64,000 nt of DNA from Bryum argenteum (taxonomy: Eukaryota > Streptophyta > Bryopsida > Bryales > Bryaceae): positions 3,217,413 through 3,281,412 of the forward strand of contig CM073324.1 in assembly GCA_037043015.1 (NCBI GenBank), read 5' to 3'. The notes beneath the pieces were generated by a model. That model was not told the origin of the DNA, did not search any database, and saw only the letters and a list, made by a program, of their open reading frames with translations. Numbering within the stretch: position 1 is the first letter of the stretch; the number at the start of each line of letters is the position of its first letter. Positions 35,671-46,621 of this stretch are shown here, one piece after another. The position numbers and the translations under genes were made by a program.

Positions 35671-35895
35671 TTGGCTCTGTCATCTGACAGAGTCTTTGTA
35701 TTGAGCGCCCCGACGGGTTTCTAAAAAGGTCCAATGACCTATCTCCTTGTGCGTTCACACCTACACAAGCATTTTCTCTCTCTAAGGTACAAGCCTTTTC
35801 TCTCTTACCGTTTTCTTTTTCCTCGTGCAGCTCTTCGTTGTTGCAGCAGTAGCTGCTGTCCCCCTTGCCTTGCCCCTGCTCCCTTGGTGCCGCAG

Positions 35896-36348
35896 ATGCT
35901 TGGATTTTTAGACAAAGAAGACGCGCTTGCTCACTGTGAGCTTCTAGGCGAAGGCGGCAACGGGAAGGTGTACCGGGTGCCGGTCCAGGAGGATGTAGTG
36001 GTGGCTATCAAGTGTATGGGCCATCACTCCATGCCGGAAGATGATAATGATCCCATTAGCTACGACACGAAGCAGATTCGAGCGGAGCTTGAAACCCTAG
36101 GCTTCATCCGGCACCGCAACTTGGTGCAGCTCCTCGCGTACGTTTTCAAACCGGATGCTCACTTGCTTGTGTACGAGTACATGCCTGGCGGAAGCTTGCA
36201 AGATGCCCTCAAACATATGGCGAAGGGGATGTTGTCGCTTTCGTGGCCGGAGTGGCATCGCATTCTCTGTGGCGCCGCGAACAGGCTTGCATACCTGCAC
36301 ACCGAGTCCCTGGGAAGCTCAATCGTGCACCGGGACTTGCACAGCTAG
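35896..36348 (+). pseudogene. Receptor-like kinase fragment, truncated at the catalytic loop
   Basis: The frame encodes the N-lobe and the start of the C-lobe of a plant receptor-like kinase: glycine loop LLGEGGNGKVYR, the ATP-binding Lys in [33 protein letters not shown], and SSIVHRDLHS followed directly by TAG at 36346. The sequence loses similarity a few codons after HRD, so the activation segment and the rest are missing. The start at 35896 follows CCGCAG, a likely splice acceptor, so this is an internal exon. The upstream leader (35671-35883) is the inverted end of the neighbouring CCHC element. A shorter inverted copy lies at 52622-52914, cut at VYEYMP. Confidence 0.85.
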
Positions 36349-36967
36349 AATTTGGCAATTGTTAAAAATTCCTTACAAGAATTTTGACAATTTTAATTGT
36401 AGAAATTATTCATGAGGAGAAATGCCGTCATTTTATGCTGCGCTTTTCTGGGAATGTCGGGCCACGGGCGATCTGCGCCTGGCGCGTAGGGACCGGCTGC
36501 GGCGACGGAGGGCTGAGGCCAAGGGTTACGATTGTGGTCGATCTTGATTTTGTTTTAACGAGAGTCCAATCCCGATGTACAGTAACCTCGCAGGATCAGT
36601 ACTAGAGCGCCGGAGGGAGGGTAAGCATTGACGTTAACGGTACACACGCGCAATGCGGAGCTCCATTCCATATCATCACACATTCATTGTCCAAGCCACA
36701 ACCCTAATTGCTGCATTCCTTTCGTGCATTGATAGCTTACAAAGGTAGAAGAAGCGGAGAGAACAGATTAGGGTTTCGAGGTAGCCATGGCCAAAGGTTG
36801 AAGAGAAGGCAACAACGCGATGGTCGAGGTCGTCCTGGAGTGCGAAGAGGTTGCACAAGCAAGCGATGAAGCGGTGGAGCTCTCTGACATTTTCCGAGGT
36901 GAATCCACTGTTACAAACCGGCGCTCAAAGACAACTTGAACATGCAGACTTGTTGGTCTTATTGCAG
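36349..36967. other. Spacer before the ABCC pseudogene; no supported gene
   Basis: A telobox-like AGGGTTT lies near 36770. An open block starting at the ATG near 36820 (MVEVVLECEEVAQ...) ends at a GTGAATC donor near 36900. It could be the first exon of the ABCC gene, but it does not match the family well enough to assert. Confidence 0.35.
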
Positions 36968-38243
36968 TGGCCTACGTCCATGTGGTACCACATGGCCTGA
37001 AGCTGGAGCACATTGGGGTTTTGCGTGCGCAATCATGCCTGAGAATTTTATCTGCCGTCAGGTAACATTGTGCCTCATTTTCGTTTCCACCTCTGAGTCA
37101 GTGGCGTTCTCCTTTCAACCACCGATTGCAACTCACCTGCAAAGTAATGTGTTGGTTGGTGATCATTTGCACGAATTCCAACTTTGAAACGTGTTTGTCT
37201 GAACAGGACTGTACTGGACACTCAGTACGATTTTAGCATGATGAAGCTGAATTTGAAGCTCCAAGCAAGTCACACTACAATGGTTTATTGCAAGGTATTA
37301 CGCTCGCACTATCAAAGCACACTTTGGTGGTCAGCTTCTACTTAGACTCTTACTAACGTACTAACAATCGATCAAAGATAATATTATGTGATAGAACAAT
37401 TTCTCCTGAATCATTGTTGTTTACGAAGTTGTTGTGGTGAGAAGTCCTACTTTTCAAAGAAAATTATGTGATCTCTTACTTCATCAGCTTATTGTGTCTT
37501 AAGCCGTAATGAATAAAGGTCGTTTTTTATTGTTGTTTTTTCAAGAAGCTCACAACGAAAGACTACTGATCATCCCAAATCTGGATGGTCGAATTGTTTT
37601 GGAACTCCCTTTCGTATCGTCGTAACAAATTTCTCTAGTTGATAGGTCTCCAATTTAAGTGTAACTACACAGGGAATCGTCATGCTTATTGAGCTTAGAC
37701 TAGGTCAAGAAGCTGGGACTTCTGCAGCCATGTTCTGAAGAGATGATTAGGGTGGGTGCCAGGTGATGAGCAGTCTATGTGTGTGAGCCTATTTCAACGA
37801 AGCTCTTTCTCCAGTGGAGAAATTCAGACCTTGATGTCTGTTGATGCAGTGCGGTGATTCAACTTTGCGCCAGTATACACGACCTTCGGAGGTCCGTCTT
37901 ACTACTTTTTTCGTTTTCAACTTGCAGATCTCAGCCCTCGTAGACTTCTTGTTCATTGCTTTATTCTTCTATTGGTCGTGCTCTTATCCGTCACCTGTTT
38001 TGAGAAGTAAGTGATACTAGCTAGACACGAAAATGAACGACTCACTAGTTTTCATCTTGCAACTTGTTTGTCTTCAGCGTACCATTGCAGATAATTATTG
38101 CTCTAGGATTGCTCTACATGCAAGTTAAATTTGCGTTTCTTGCTGGCCTGGCCGTTGTCATCCTTCTTATTCCTGGTAAGCAGTCACCAAGCCATGGCAC
38201 TGAGCGACACTGATCCTAATATGACGAGAACATTGTTGATCGT

Positions 38244-39945
38244 TGTGAGCCTTAAAAACGACCATGTAGGTGGCCTTTGGTCACAAGGGGTGAATTGAAG
38301 GAAATCATAAGAAGAGGGAACAAAGAAGAGGAGGAGACAAGAAGAAGAGGAAAAAACAAGAAGGTAAATGAGGAGAAAACTCCCCTGCCGGATGACCTTG
38401 AAAGTGCTCCTTGGTTTTTTGGGCCACCAAGTTGTCATCCTAGCTCGGAATCAAGCGTGCCATAGCTTTTTAGAAAGCTTACTTGATTTCCCCCCTACAC
38501 TCAAAATCTCAAGAGCAAAAAGTGAAAATCCTAGGACTGATTCCACTTTGACTGTGGCAGTTTTTGCCACTGCCGGGAGGAGGGGGAAACTTTTCCAACG
38601 CCCCGACTTTGGGAGCCAATTTCTCCTTTTTGAAAGATCGGATCGGGGCATGCCATATACCCCTGGAAAGCTCTCTTGGAGCTCTGTCCACCCTAGAAAT
38701 CTCAACAGCATAGCAAGAAAACTCTAGGACTGATTGCTCTTTGAACACAGCTGATTTGTTCACTGCCGGGGGGAAATTGTTTTTGACACCCCGACTTTGG
38801 GAGCAAATTTCTCCCTCTCTACAACTCGGATTTGAGCATGCTTACTACCGTTGGAAAGCTCTACTCACAAGTTACCTATCACAAAAGAAACAAAATTGAA
38901 AGGGAGGTCCATCTGCCTCCCTACTCCTACTCTAACTAAGCATTACAAAGAAGAAGAGGTAGACAAACAAAATTGAGAGGGAGGTCCACCTGCCCCCCTA
39001 CTCCTACTCTAACTAAGCATTACAAAGAAGAAGAGGTAGACAAACAAAATTGAGAGGGAGGTCTACTTGCCTCCTTACTCCTACTCTAACTAAACATTAC
39101 AAGAAGAAGAGGTAGACAAACAAGATATGAGACAAACAAGATGGAGGAGAAGGAGGCCTATGGCCTTCCTTCTCCTACTCTAACTAGATTGAGTGGGTCA
39201 TTACAAAGAGATGATAAACAAGCTTGGGAGCAAGACTTAAAAACCCTTGCTCTCAAGTTTTAACCCGCCATTTACTTGGCGGTAACTAAGGTAAGTACTA
39301 ACAATGGAGCCAACTTGTCACCCATGCAAGAGAGCAAGTCCCATGCCCATGCTCTACCTACCACTATAAATATATAAAAGTCTCATGATCCTTCCACCAT
39401 GCCACTTGGATGGAGGGTCAATGGTGGCTTCCATTGCCACAAGGTGATAAATAATCACCATGGAAGCCAACCAACAAGGACTAACAATTTTACTAACATA
39501 CAAGATATTAACCATGAGAGACCTATTGATTGTAGCTTGATCTTGTTTGTCGAAGGAGTGCCGGCTTGAAGGAAAGGGATAGCCCCCACTCTTCCCTCAC
39601 CACTTTGGGCTTCAATCGTGGGGCCTTCTACTCTACTCATCAAATCCCCCACTCTTCCTTCACCACTTTGGGCTTCCATCGTGGGGTCCCTAATCTAATT
39701 ATTTAATTTTCCTACTCTACCAACTACCCATTTTCTTCTTACCCTACTCCAATCTTCAAATTGACTCCACTTCCTCTAAAAAGTATTCTCAAAAAGTTAA
39801 TACTTTCTAACCTTCCAATTAACATTTAAGGGTTTTCATTCAAAACCCTTAACTCCTCATACTTATATCACAATATTCAACTAACATTTGACAAAACATT
39901 TACATTGAGCCAAACAAATGAATGTTGCACATTTGTTGGCTCACA
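38244..39945 (-). repeat. Left LTR (3' LTR in element orientation), uninterrupted
   Basis: The 1702-bp LTR has three internal tandem units of about 79 bp between 38890 and 39120 (AAACAAAATTGAGAGGGAGGTC...CTAACTAAGCATTACAAAG). It has a duplicated CCCCCACTCTTCC...CACTTTGGGCTTC block near 39585 and 39645. It carries AGAAAGC-TTA-CTTGATTT at 38472-38489, which is the empty version of the site where the Harbinger landed in the other LTR. Confidence 0.88.
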
Positions 39946-40603
39946 GGTTTCGGCCATCTAGAACGACTCGAAGAGGAAGAGAACCTAGAATCCTCTTGCT
40001 TATGGTAAGTGCACCTTCCTTGGGCACATAGTCATATGATAATTGCCTTCCAAGTAATGGACCTACAAGGCTAAAAAGCCTACAAAGAATGTCTCCTGGC
40101 AAACGCACCAAAATGTGGGCCTTAAAAACCACCATGTAGGTGGCCTTTGGTCACAAGGGGTGAATTGAAGGAAATCACAAGAAGAGGGAACAAAGAAGAG
40201 GAGGAGACAAGAAGAAGAGGAAAAAACAAGAAGGTAAATGAGGAGAAAACTCCCTCCCCGGATGACCTTGAAAGTACTCTTTAGTTTTTGGGCCACCAAG
40301 TCGTCATCCTAGCTCGGAATCAAGCGTGCCATAACTTTTTAGAAAGCTTAAGGGACCTTCCCACCTGGCAATTTGTAAAATAGAGAAATTGAGGGAACGA
40401 GCGCTATTATGCAAAACAGGGAATGTGTTCACACGGAGGGTGATTAGTACATGGGCTGACCGCATCCTCAGGGGTATTCTGATGGTTAATATTGTATTAT
40501 TTTATTATGGGTTCACATATGGGGGGTCTTATCCGAAAAGGCAGCCATGTCACTGTTTAGGGATTACTTTTTTAACTGACCATTCACACCTGAGGTGGGT
40601 GAT

Positions 40604-41939
40604 TGTCACATCCCTTTCCAAAGGATGCCCGAACACCGTGGTGAGCCAAGAGGATCCCGGGAGTGACGCCCCGGGCTTGGCAAGAGACAAGGTGAAGTGA
40701 CCAAGGGGAGTCCCGAGCAAACAGCATGCAATGGCGTCGTGCTCGGGACGAACTCGGTGGCGTGTCTTACATGGTTGGAAACCTTGTTTGAGCACGCACC
40801 CATGGGTCCAAAGAACGCGCGATTTGGAGTTGTGAGTCATGAGATATGGCTCTTCAAAGTTGGAGCGCGTTCCGGGACACTCCGGGACTCGGGAGTGTTG
40901 CCTTTCGGGACTCAAATTGTCGTTCTTCATGGATGGCGGCATGTTGCATGTCTTTGGAAAGCTCTGGACATGAGCTTTCCAAAATGCTAAGGCTCGTGAG
41001 GAGCAAAGCAATGCTTTGGGAGATATGGCTCTCCAAAGCATCGGGACTTCGGGACTCCGGGACTGCTGCCTCCCGAGACTCCCGAATGTTCAGAGGAGCA
41101 TAGCTCCCACATTGAAGCTTCGATTGAGACAAGTGAGGAGTCTATCGACATCTACTCAAAGAGTAGATGTCGAAAATGGGCTCGCACGTCCCATTTGGAT
41201 AACTGAGCTACAAGTTAGCCCGAGAAGAAGATACGGCCCGTTTTTGAGGCTAAGGCAAAAACGGGTGGTCTTCCAAAACAAAAGTGTGTCACGGAAGGCC
41301 CCTCAACACAAGAGGGGGGGGGGGCTACCGAAGACTCCAGAGAGTACTATGAGGAGGGGTGGTCTCCCTCCTCACTTGCACATGGTGCCTTGAGGAGCCG
41401 GGGTGGCTCCAAGGGGTGAGGCTTGGGATGGGGCCTCACTCCCGCACCTTGTGGAAAGTAGAGAGTGCTTTGGAGCCTCTCTAAACATGGGGTTGGGAAG
41501 TGTCCCTCTCCAAGTTAGTCCCCGTGATAAGTAGTGCCGGTTCCCGGGAGGATTTCCGGCAATGTCCCAAATGAATGGGGAGAGACAAGAGTGGAAGGGG
41601 GACTAGTGGGAAGTTGGACAATGGATAAGGGCGGTTAGCTCCAGGGGTGATTAGTAGCACCCTTGGGAGCTTGGACATTTGTGGAAGGCCGCCCCATGCC
41701 ACCAAGTGGCATGCCCATGTGTTGGTGGGAGTTTCGAGTAATGAGTACCGGATAATGAGTTATGGAGTCAAGGTGGGTTGGACACCTTGACTTAGAATGG
41801 TGCTAACATTGTGTGTGTGGGGCACATGCAAGTGTTAGCAAAGTCGTGGCCGGTTGCTACCAACTAAGTGAGCTGGGATTCCGCTACCAAGTAAGGCTCA
41901 CTAAGAAAAAAATGTGTTGGAGTAATTAGGGTCGCGACA
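40604..41939. mobile_element. Solo LTR inside the Harbinger
   Basis: The block begins TGTCACATCCC and ends GGGTCGCGACA, imperfect inverted ends of the kind seen in plant Ty3/gypsy LTRs. It is flanked by a perfect 5-bp duplication GTGAT (40599-40603 and 41940-41944). It is more GC-rich than its host and has many CGGGACT-type words and a G run near 41310. There is no interior and no partner LTR, so it is a product of LTR-LTR recombination. The open frames in it show no family resemblance. Confidence 0.9.
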
Positions 41940-42520
41940 GTGATTTTACGCTCGGGCATGTGGTGGGCCCCATTTCGATCACTTACGTCTCCCTCTTGTC
42001 GAGGCGCTCCCTCTTGTCGAGGCGCTGCGTTGATCGAGGTGGGTTTCTGTGATCCTTCGCGCGTTACATGAAGTGGTCTGATCCTGAGATCGTTCTTGCC
42101 TTGGTCCTCGTAATTCATTTATGTTGTTTTCTTCCCTTGTGCATTTGAAGCGGTTTATTTTATTTTTGTCGGAAGGTTCTGATAGCTCCAGTATTCAGAA
42201 TTCGAGTGATTCTAGTTTCTTTGAAGGCCATTCTCTAATTTATGTGCGCACTTGCTGCGCCATCCACGGAGTTGCGATCGCCGTTGACATCCCCTCTGAT
42301 TAGGTAAGGACTTCACTGACTTTTCATTTGAGTTTCAATTTCGGAATTCGTTAGGTGCAGATTCGGGTGCATTTCAGAGAGGCTTTAGGGTTTAGGTGGT
42401 GAGATCCCCGTAGATATGCATACAATATTCATTTCTTTCATTTTGCGTACTGTCAATGCGTTGGTTGGAACTGTAATTCTGTATGGTTGTTGTTGAGTTC
42501 GTTATGTCTGGTTTTTTCTG

Positions 42521-44053
42521 ATGGGAATGACAAGCTTCGGACAATCATTCAGTAATGACTTCGGATATTTCTACAGTGAGGGTTTAGGTGCCGGTCTCGT
42601 GCATCGCATATCTTTGAGATTACCTCACAACTATTTTGATGATGCGCTTTTATCCCCCTGTGTATGTGCAGGAGTTCGGTGTACGTTGACAATGGACCCA
42701 TTCCTTTCTCCCCTGAACACTTTGGCTTTCACCAACTGGCTGTTGGCACTGCTTCTCCACGCATATGAGCTCCAACCTGTTGTTTTGCCGCTCGAAAGTG
42801 ACGATGAACAAGATGACTCTTTGTTGGCCATCGTGCTTGACAAGGACAGTACCGAGGTGGACACAACATCGTTACTTCGTGATACACTTCACACGTTCAG
42901 ACTGTATACCACATACACATTTTTTGACGACGACCTTGGATACTGGGTGAAGCCACGTTCGACAACGTGGTTTTCCCGATTTCTCTTGACTCAATACGAC
43001 AACTTACGATGGGTTTCCATGTTCCGTATGACCAAGCCATGTGTGTTGGAGTTGGCGGAGCTTTTGCGGCCTCATGTAGCACGGCAGAACTCCAAGTACC
43101 GGTTTGCCATTCTTGTCTTGGTTCGTGTTGCGTGTACCCTATTTAAACTAACCCACGGTGCAAATCTAACTATCTGCAGCGAGATGTTCGCTATTGGACG
43201 CAGTACTGTTTCGAAAATCTTGCGGGAGGTTGTTCATGCAATCAATGAAACTTTACGTTCAGAGATAATGTGGCCAAATGGTCAAAGAATGCGGGAGACA
43301 CAAGCGAAGTGTTCTAACTTGTGTGGATTACCTGCAGTCGTTGGAGCCATAAACGGGACTCACATCTCTATTTCTAAACCTCAATTTGGTGCAGCAGACT
43401 ACTACTACTTTAAGTCTAGCGGGTACACTATTAACTGCGAAGCGGTGGTAGATAGTGACAAGCGGTTTGTAGACCTGTACTTGGGAATGCCTGGTTCGAC
43501 TAATGACAGTCGTGTCCTCAGGCGTTCTTCTTTATTTTCTTTGGCCATGCATGGCAACTTGTTCGATGCGCAGTACTCTGTAGACGGTCACAATCCTTAT
43601 GTAATCGGTGATCTTGGGTATCCACTACTTCCGTGGCTCATGGTGCCTCACAAGATCACACGCTACCTTTCAGTTTCAAAGTCTTTATTCAACAAGAAGC
43701 TGCGAAAAGGTAGATGCGTAGTAGAAAACGCATTTGGAATACTAAAACAATCATTTCGTGAACTGTTGGAAAAGTCGGACCTTCACGTAACCTTCATGCC
43801 GGATGTCATACTTTGCTGTGCAATATTGCACAACGTACTGTTGCACCAGTCACACGATGAAGTTGAGGAACTACTTCACATACTTCGGCAGGAAGGGTTA
43901 GACGGTGAAGTAGTCGATGATGAGGAAGCTGAAGAAGGTGGTTTGCATGAACCCGGTGAACATATCCCAGACAATGTAGCGACAGTGATGGGGTCCGAGA
44001 AGAGGTCACATATTGGGATTTACCTCAGTACTCAACGTCGGCAGAATCCGTAG
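42521..44053 (+). CDS. Harbinger transposase (HARBI1-like, DDE_Tnp_4) with Asn at the first catalytic site
   Basis: The 510-residue open frame has a helix-turn-helix-like segment (about 192-240, ending AIGRSTVSKILREVVHAI) and the DDE nuclease fold of PIF/Harbinger transposases. The expected catalytic motifs are G-A-I-D-G-T-H, P-G-S-x-x-D-x-R-V and V-E-N-A-F-G. Here the first reads GAINGTH: residue 278 is Asn (codon AAC, 43352-43354). The second Asp (D329 in GSTNDSRVL) and the Glu (E402 in VENAFGILK) are present. The long acidic C-terminal tail is typical. The first 55 or so residues have no family resemblance, and a CAG acceptor lies near 42672, so the real start may be the Met in TMDPFLS (residue 58). 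The frame is free of stops and frameshifts. Confidence 0.9.
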   Translation: MGMTSFGQSFSNDFGYFYSEGLGAGLVHRISLRLPHNYFDDALLSPCVCAGVRCTLTMDPFLSPLNTLAFTNWLLALLLHAYELQPVVLPLESDDEQDDSLLAIVLDKDSTEVDTTSLLRDTLHTFRLYTTYTFFDDDLGYWVKPRSTTWFSRFLLTQYDNLRWVSMFRMTKPCVLELAELLRPHVARQNSKYRFAILVLVRVACTLFKLTHGANLTICSEMFAIGRSTVSKILREVVHAINETLRSEIMWPNGQRMRETQAKCSNLCGLPAVVGAINGTHISISKPQFGAADYYYFKSSGYTINCEAVVDSDKRFVDLYLGMPGSTNDSRVLRRSSLFSLAMHGNLFDAQYSVDGHNPYVIGDLGYPLLPWLMVPHKITRYLSVSKSLFNKKLRKGRCVVENAFGILKQSFRELLEKSDLHVTFMPDVILCCAILHNVLLHQSHDEVEELLHILRQEGLDGEVVDDEEAEEGGLHEPGEHIPDNVATVMGSEKRSHIGIYLSTQRRQNP

Positions 44054-44559
44054 CTGCTCAGGTACGCTCTCTATTTTTGTTTTCTTTTTTTTATTGCATC
44101 TATCATGTGCTCACTTACAAAATGTTACCTGTTCCATTCCACGTAGAGAGTTGCATCAGAGGAACTTCCTTTTAGAAGTACAGGGTGCACCTTAACATTG
44201 CTTCACTGTTTTTGTAGATAGGATGCAGCAGGCTCGGTGGAGGGAGGGGCAGGAGCCTGCTTTGTTCCGTATGATAAGCTTTTGAGGTAGGCCGCTCATG
44301 TCATTCACTAATCCATTTTTTTACCACAAAGACAATCCAAACTTTATTTCAAATAGAGATGTTAGACTACCGTTGAGCCAGTCTATGCATCTATGCAAAC
44401 AGTAATTGAAATGAGCGATTAAAAAACGAACACTCTACCTCTTCCTCGCATGCTCTCTATCACACTAACAGGTACCGTCTACTGGCAGGAAACGGAGGCG
44501 CTGCACGTACGAGGCACCACGGTAGAAGGTCAGATGTTCTGTAGTCGGTGTTAATGTTG

Positions 44560-46083
44560 TTAAGCTTCACCTAGGTCACATGCAGTGGGTGGAGTAGCAG
44601 TTGTTGTAGCGGTAGTAGGGGAGTCCTGAGTCATTCCATTACTGTTTGTCGAGTCGGGGTAGATGTTGGCAACAGTAGGGTGCTCATTCCTTCTCGCTTG
44701 GTAGATGGTGTTTTCTTTAGGGGGTGGCATATTCTCCGCATGGCTGGGTATGTTGTGGCCGGTGGCTCTAAATGCATGCCCTCCTCGGGCTATCAAGCTC
44801 TCTCCTCGCGGATCGGGGAGCATCATCCCCACCGGGTTTGTAAACCCCTGCGCTGATGTACTAAACTGTGGCTGTCTAATTGGAGCCATGTTCTCAAAGG
44901 ACTGTCTGTTCTCCATTGTTAACCCCCGGCCTAATACTGTTGAGAGCTGCGATAAGTAGGCAACCATTTCCCCTTGCTTGATAATGGACATCCGAGCATT
45001 TTCATTCGCAATACTAGCATTCTCATACATGCGACGGTCCTTTTCTCGTTGATAAGCCATTTGCTCCGTAAATAGCTTGAGCTGGACCTATATTTTGGAT
45101 CGCTCCAACTCCCGAGAGGCATCAGCAATCTCTTGCGTTTGGGATGCCATAATAGCCCCTGTGGCTTTGGTAGCATCTGCGATTACCGAGTGGCCACTTA
45201 CGTTTTTCCTACGAACTGCTGTGTTGCCGGGGCGTCTTTGTCCTGCGTACGTGTTCTTAGATGAGCTGAGCACCTGTGGAGTAATCCCGGGGGGAATGCC
45301 TGCAAAAGGACGCGCACTTGGGCTACCTCCGGTACCCAGAGCCCTCGCTTGTTGGACAGGCGTTGAGACGCTGCGAAGAGGAGACTTCTGCTGAGAGGAT
45401 GCATCCTTGGATTCAAATGTCTCCTGTACGGAGTTGTCGTATGGATCCTCTCGCTCTGCCTCACTATCCTCATCCCCTTCCTGCTGATGTTGCTGAGACG
45501 GTGGCATGTAGTTGCCATCACTTGGCGATAAAAGATCCCGGACGTGAGGGGGCTGAATCTGTGGCCGGTTACTGAACCATTCATGAATGGCATCGTAAAA
45601 TTCCTTAGTAAACATGCGAGGTAGGCCCTCTGCCTTCCTTTCTGCCGATGATAGCTCCCAATAGTCGGGCACATTCCTCCCTGTCCGACCAAGATAATCA
45701 GTAATCCGCTTGTAATCCGGGATGAGTTGATTCCATTTTGCCTTGCACGCGGGCCCGTCCCGCAAGCATGGTGAAAAGCCGGCACGCATCATGTCGTTAG
45801 AAATCTGAATCCATTTCGTGTTGTCAGGAGTCATGAGATCACGTCCATCTACTGTGTCTAATTCCTCCAGGTACATCTCTCTTTTTGCACGAATGAGAAC
45901 CAATATCTCCTGTGGCAACCAGTTTGGCCCGCGGTCCTTTCTGGTCCGCTTGGCCGGGCTGGAATGAAGAGGGTTGATTTGTGGGGGAGGTTGCGCTACT
46001 CCGGACACTCCTCCTGTACGATGCATCGTCCGGCTTGGACCATATGGTGGTGGAAAGTTCGACCCTGTCATTGTCACATACAC
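44560..46083 (-). pseudogene. Harbinger SANT/trihelix partner protein, split by one in-frame stop
   Basis: PIF/Harbinger elements encode a second, Myb/SANT-like protein that binds DNA and helps carry the transposase to the nucleus. On the minus strand a single 507-residue frame runs from 46083 to 44560, interrupted only by TAG at 45090-45088 (after ELERSKI). The N-terminal part holds the trihelix domain: NWLPQEILVLIRAKRE, KWIQISNDMMRAGF, CKAKWNQLIPDYKRI, DYWELSSAERKAEGLP, then EFYDAIHEWFSNRPQIQPP. A charged helical region (QTQEIADASRELE...QREKDRRMYENASIANENAR) spans the stop without loss of frame. Convergent with the transposase gene, whose stop is 0.5 kb away. Either the stop is a recent mutation or the shorter 331-residue product, which keeps the whole DNA-binding domain, is functional. 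Confidence 0.82.
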
Positions 46084-46349
46084 GGTAGAAAACTGTTCTT
46101 ATGCATGACTGTCTCTACAGTGCAAAAATTTGCATTAAAGTAAAACATATGAAGTAGAGGCACAGAAGTCAGAATTTTCAATGCTTTGCAAGGCAGTGAG
46201 AGTTCTGCGATACCATCGTGATGTGTGTACTTATTTAGGCATCGGAGCGTTGTTTGTTTGTGCGCAGGTACATATTGTTCTACACATGACTATTTATAAT
46301 AGTCGGCCGCCTCATGTGGATCATTGCAAAATGCCAGGTATCCACCATA

Positions 46350-46605
46350 CACCTTGAAACATTAAGGGAAATCACTATTTGATTTCAGGGAGCTCTTTAT
46401 ATTTCTTCGAACTCTTCATACACCTTGACACGTTCAGGGAAAACACTATTCGAATTCAGGGAACTATTTATATTTCTTCGAACTCTTCATACACCTTGAC
46501 ACGTTCAGGGAAAACACTATTCGAATTCACGTAACTATTTATATTTCTTCGAACTCTTCATACACCTTGACACGTTCAAGGAAATGACTATTCGAGTTCT
46601 CGTTC
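46350..46605. repeat. 71-bp tandem repeat near the right end of the Harbinger
   Basis: Units start with CACCTTGA(A/C)AC at 46350, 46421, 46493 and 46563 (71, 72, 70 bp and a partial copy). Each contains AGGGAAA..CACTATT, (C/G)AATTCA and TATATTTCTTCGAACTCTTCATA. Subterminal repeats of this kind often serve as binding sites for the transposon's own DNA-binding protein. That role is an inference here. Confidence 0.85.
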
Positions 46606-46621
46606 TATTGATAATTGGTGA

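Larger units (their letters stand above)
33442..35883 (-). mobile_element. Element with ~220-bp inverted ends encoding a CCHC zinc-knuckle protein
   Basis: The left end (33442-33671) is the reverse complement of the right end (35671-35883). Both include CTTTTTAGAAACCCGTCGGGGC, AAAATGCTTGTGTAGGTGTG and a block ending GGGAGCAGGGG. The 2.0-kb interior carries one minus-strand gene (33889-34993). Two small hairpins lie in the ends: CTCTGTCA-TC-TGACAGAG, and AAGGTC/GACCTT. A second copy of the interior and one end is inverted at about 52922-55139. No protease, reverse transcriptase or transposase is present, so the element is non-autonomous. I found no clear target duplication. Confidence 0.55.

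Noticed and set aside
33442-35883. Classification of the CCHC element as a Mutator-like (Pack-MULE) element
   Set aside because: Long inverted ends and a nearby gene fragment suggested it, but no 9-bp target duplication is visible and the encoded protein is not a MULE type. The class is left open.
25472-36348. Helitron origin for the cluster of gene fragments
   Set aside because: Several captured-looking gene pieces and a minisatellite fit, but I could not find a convincing TC start with a CTRR end and hairpin, and the fragments are in mixed orientations.
36820-36900. MVEVVLECEEVAQ... block as the first exon of the ABCC gene
   Set aside because: It has an ATG and a donor, but the sequence does not resemble the transporter N-terminus and the next exon is too degraded to test the phase.
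40550-41393. Overlapping frames of 85-163 residues on both strands
   Set aside because: All fall within the GC-rich solo LTR, which is noncoding in its class, and none resembles a protein family.
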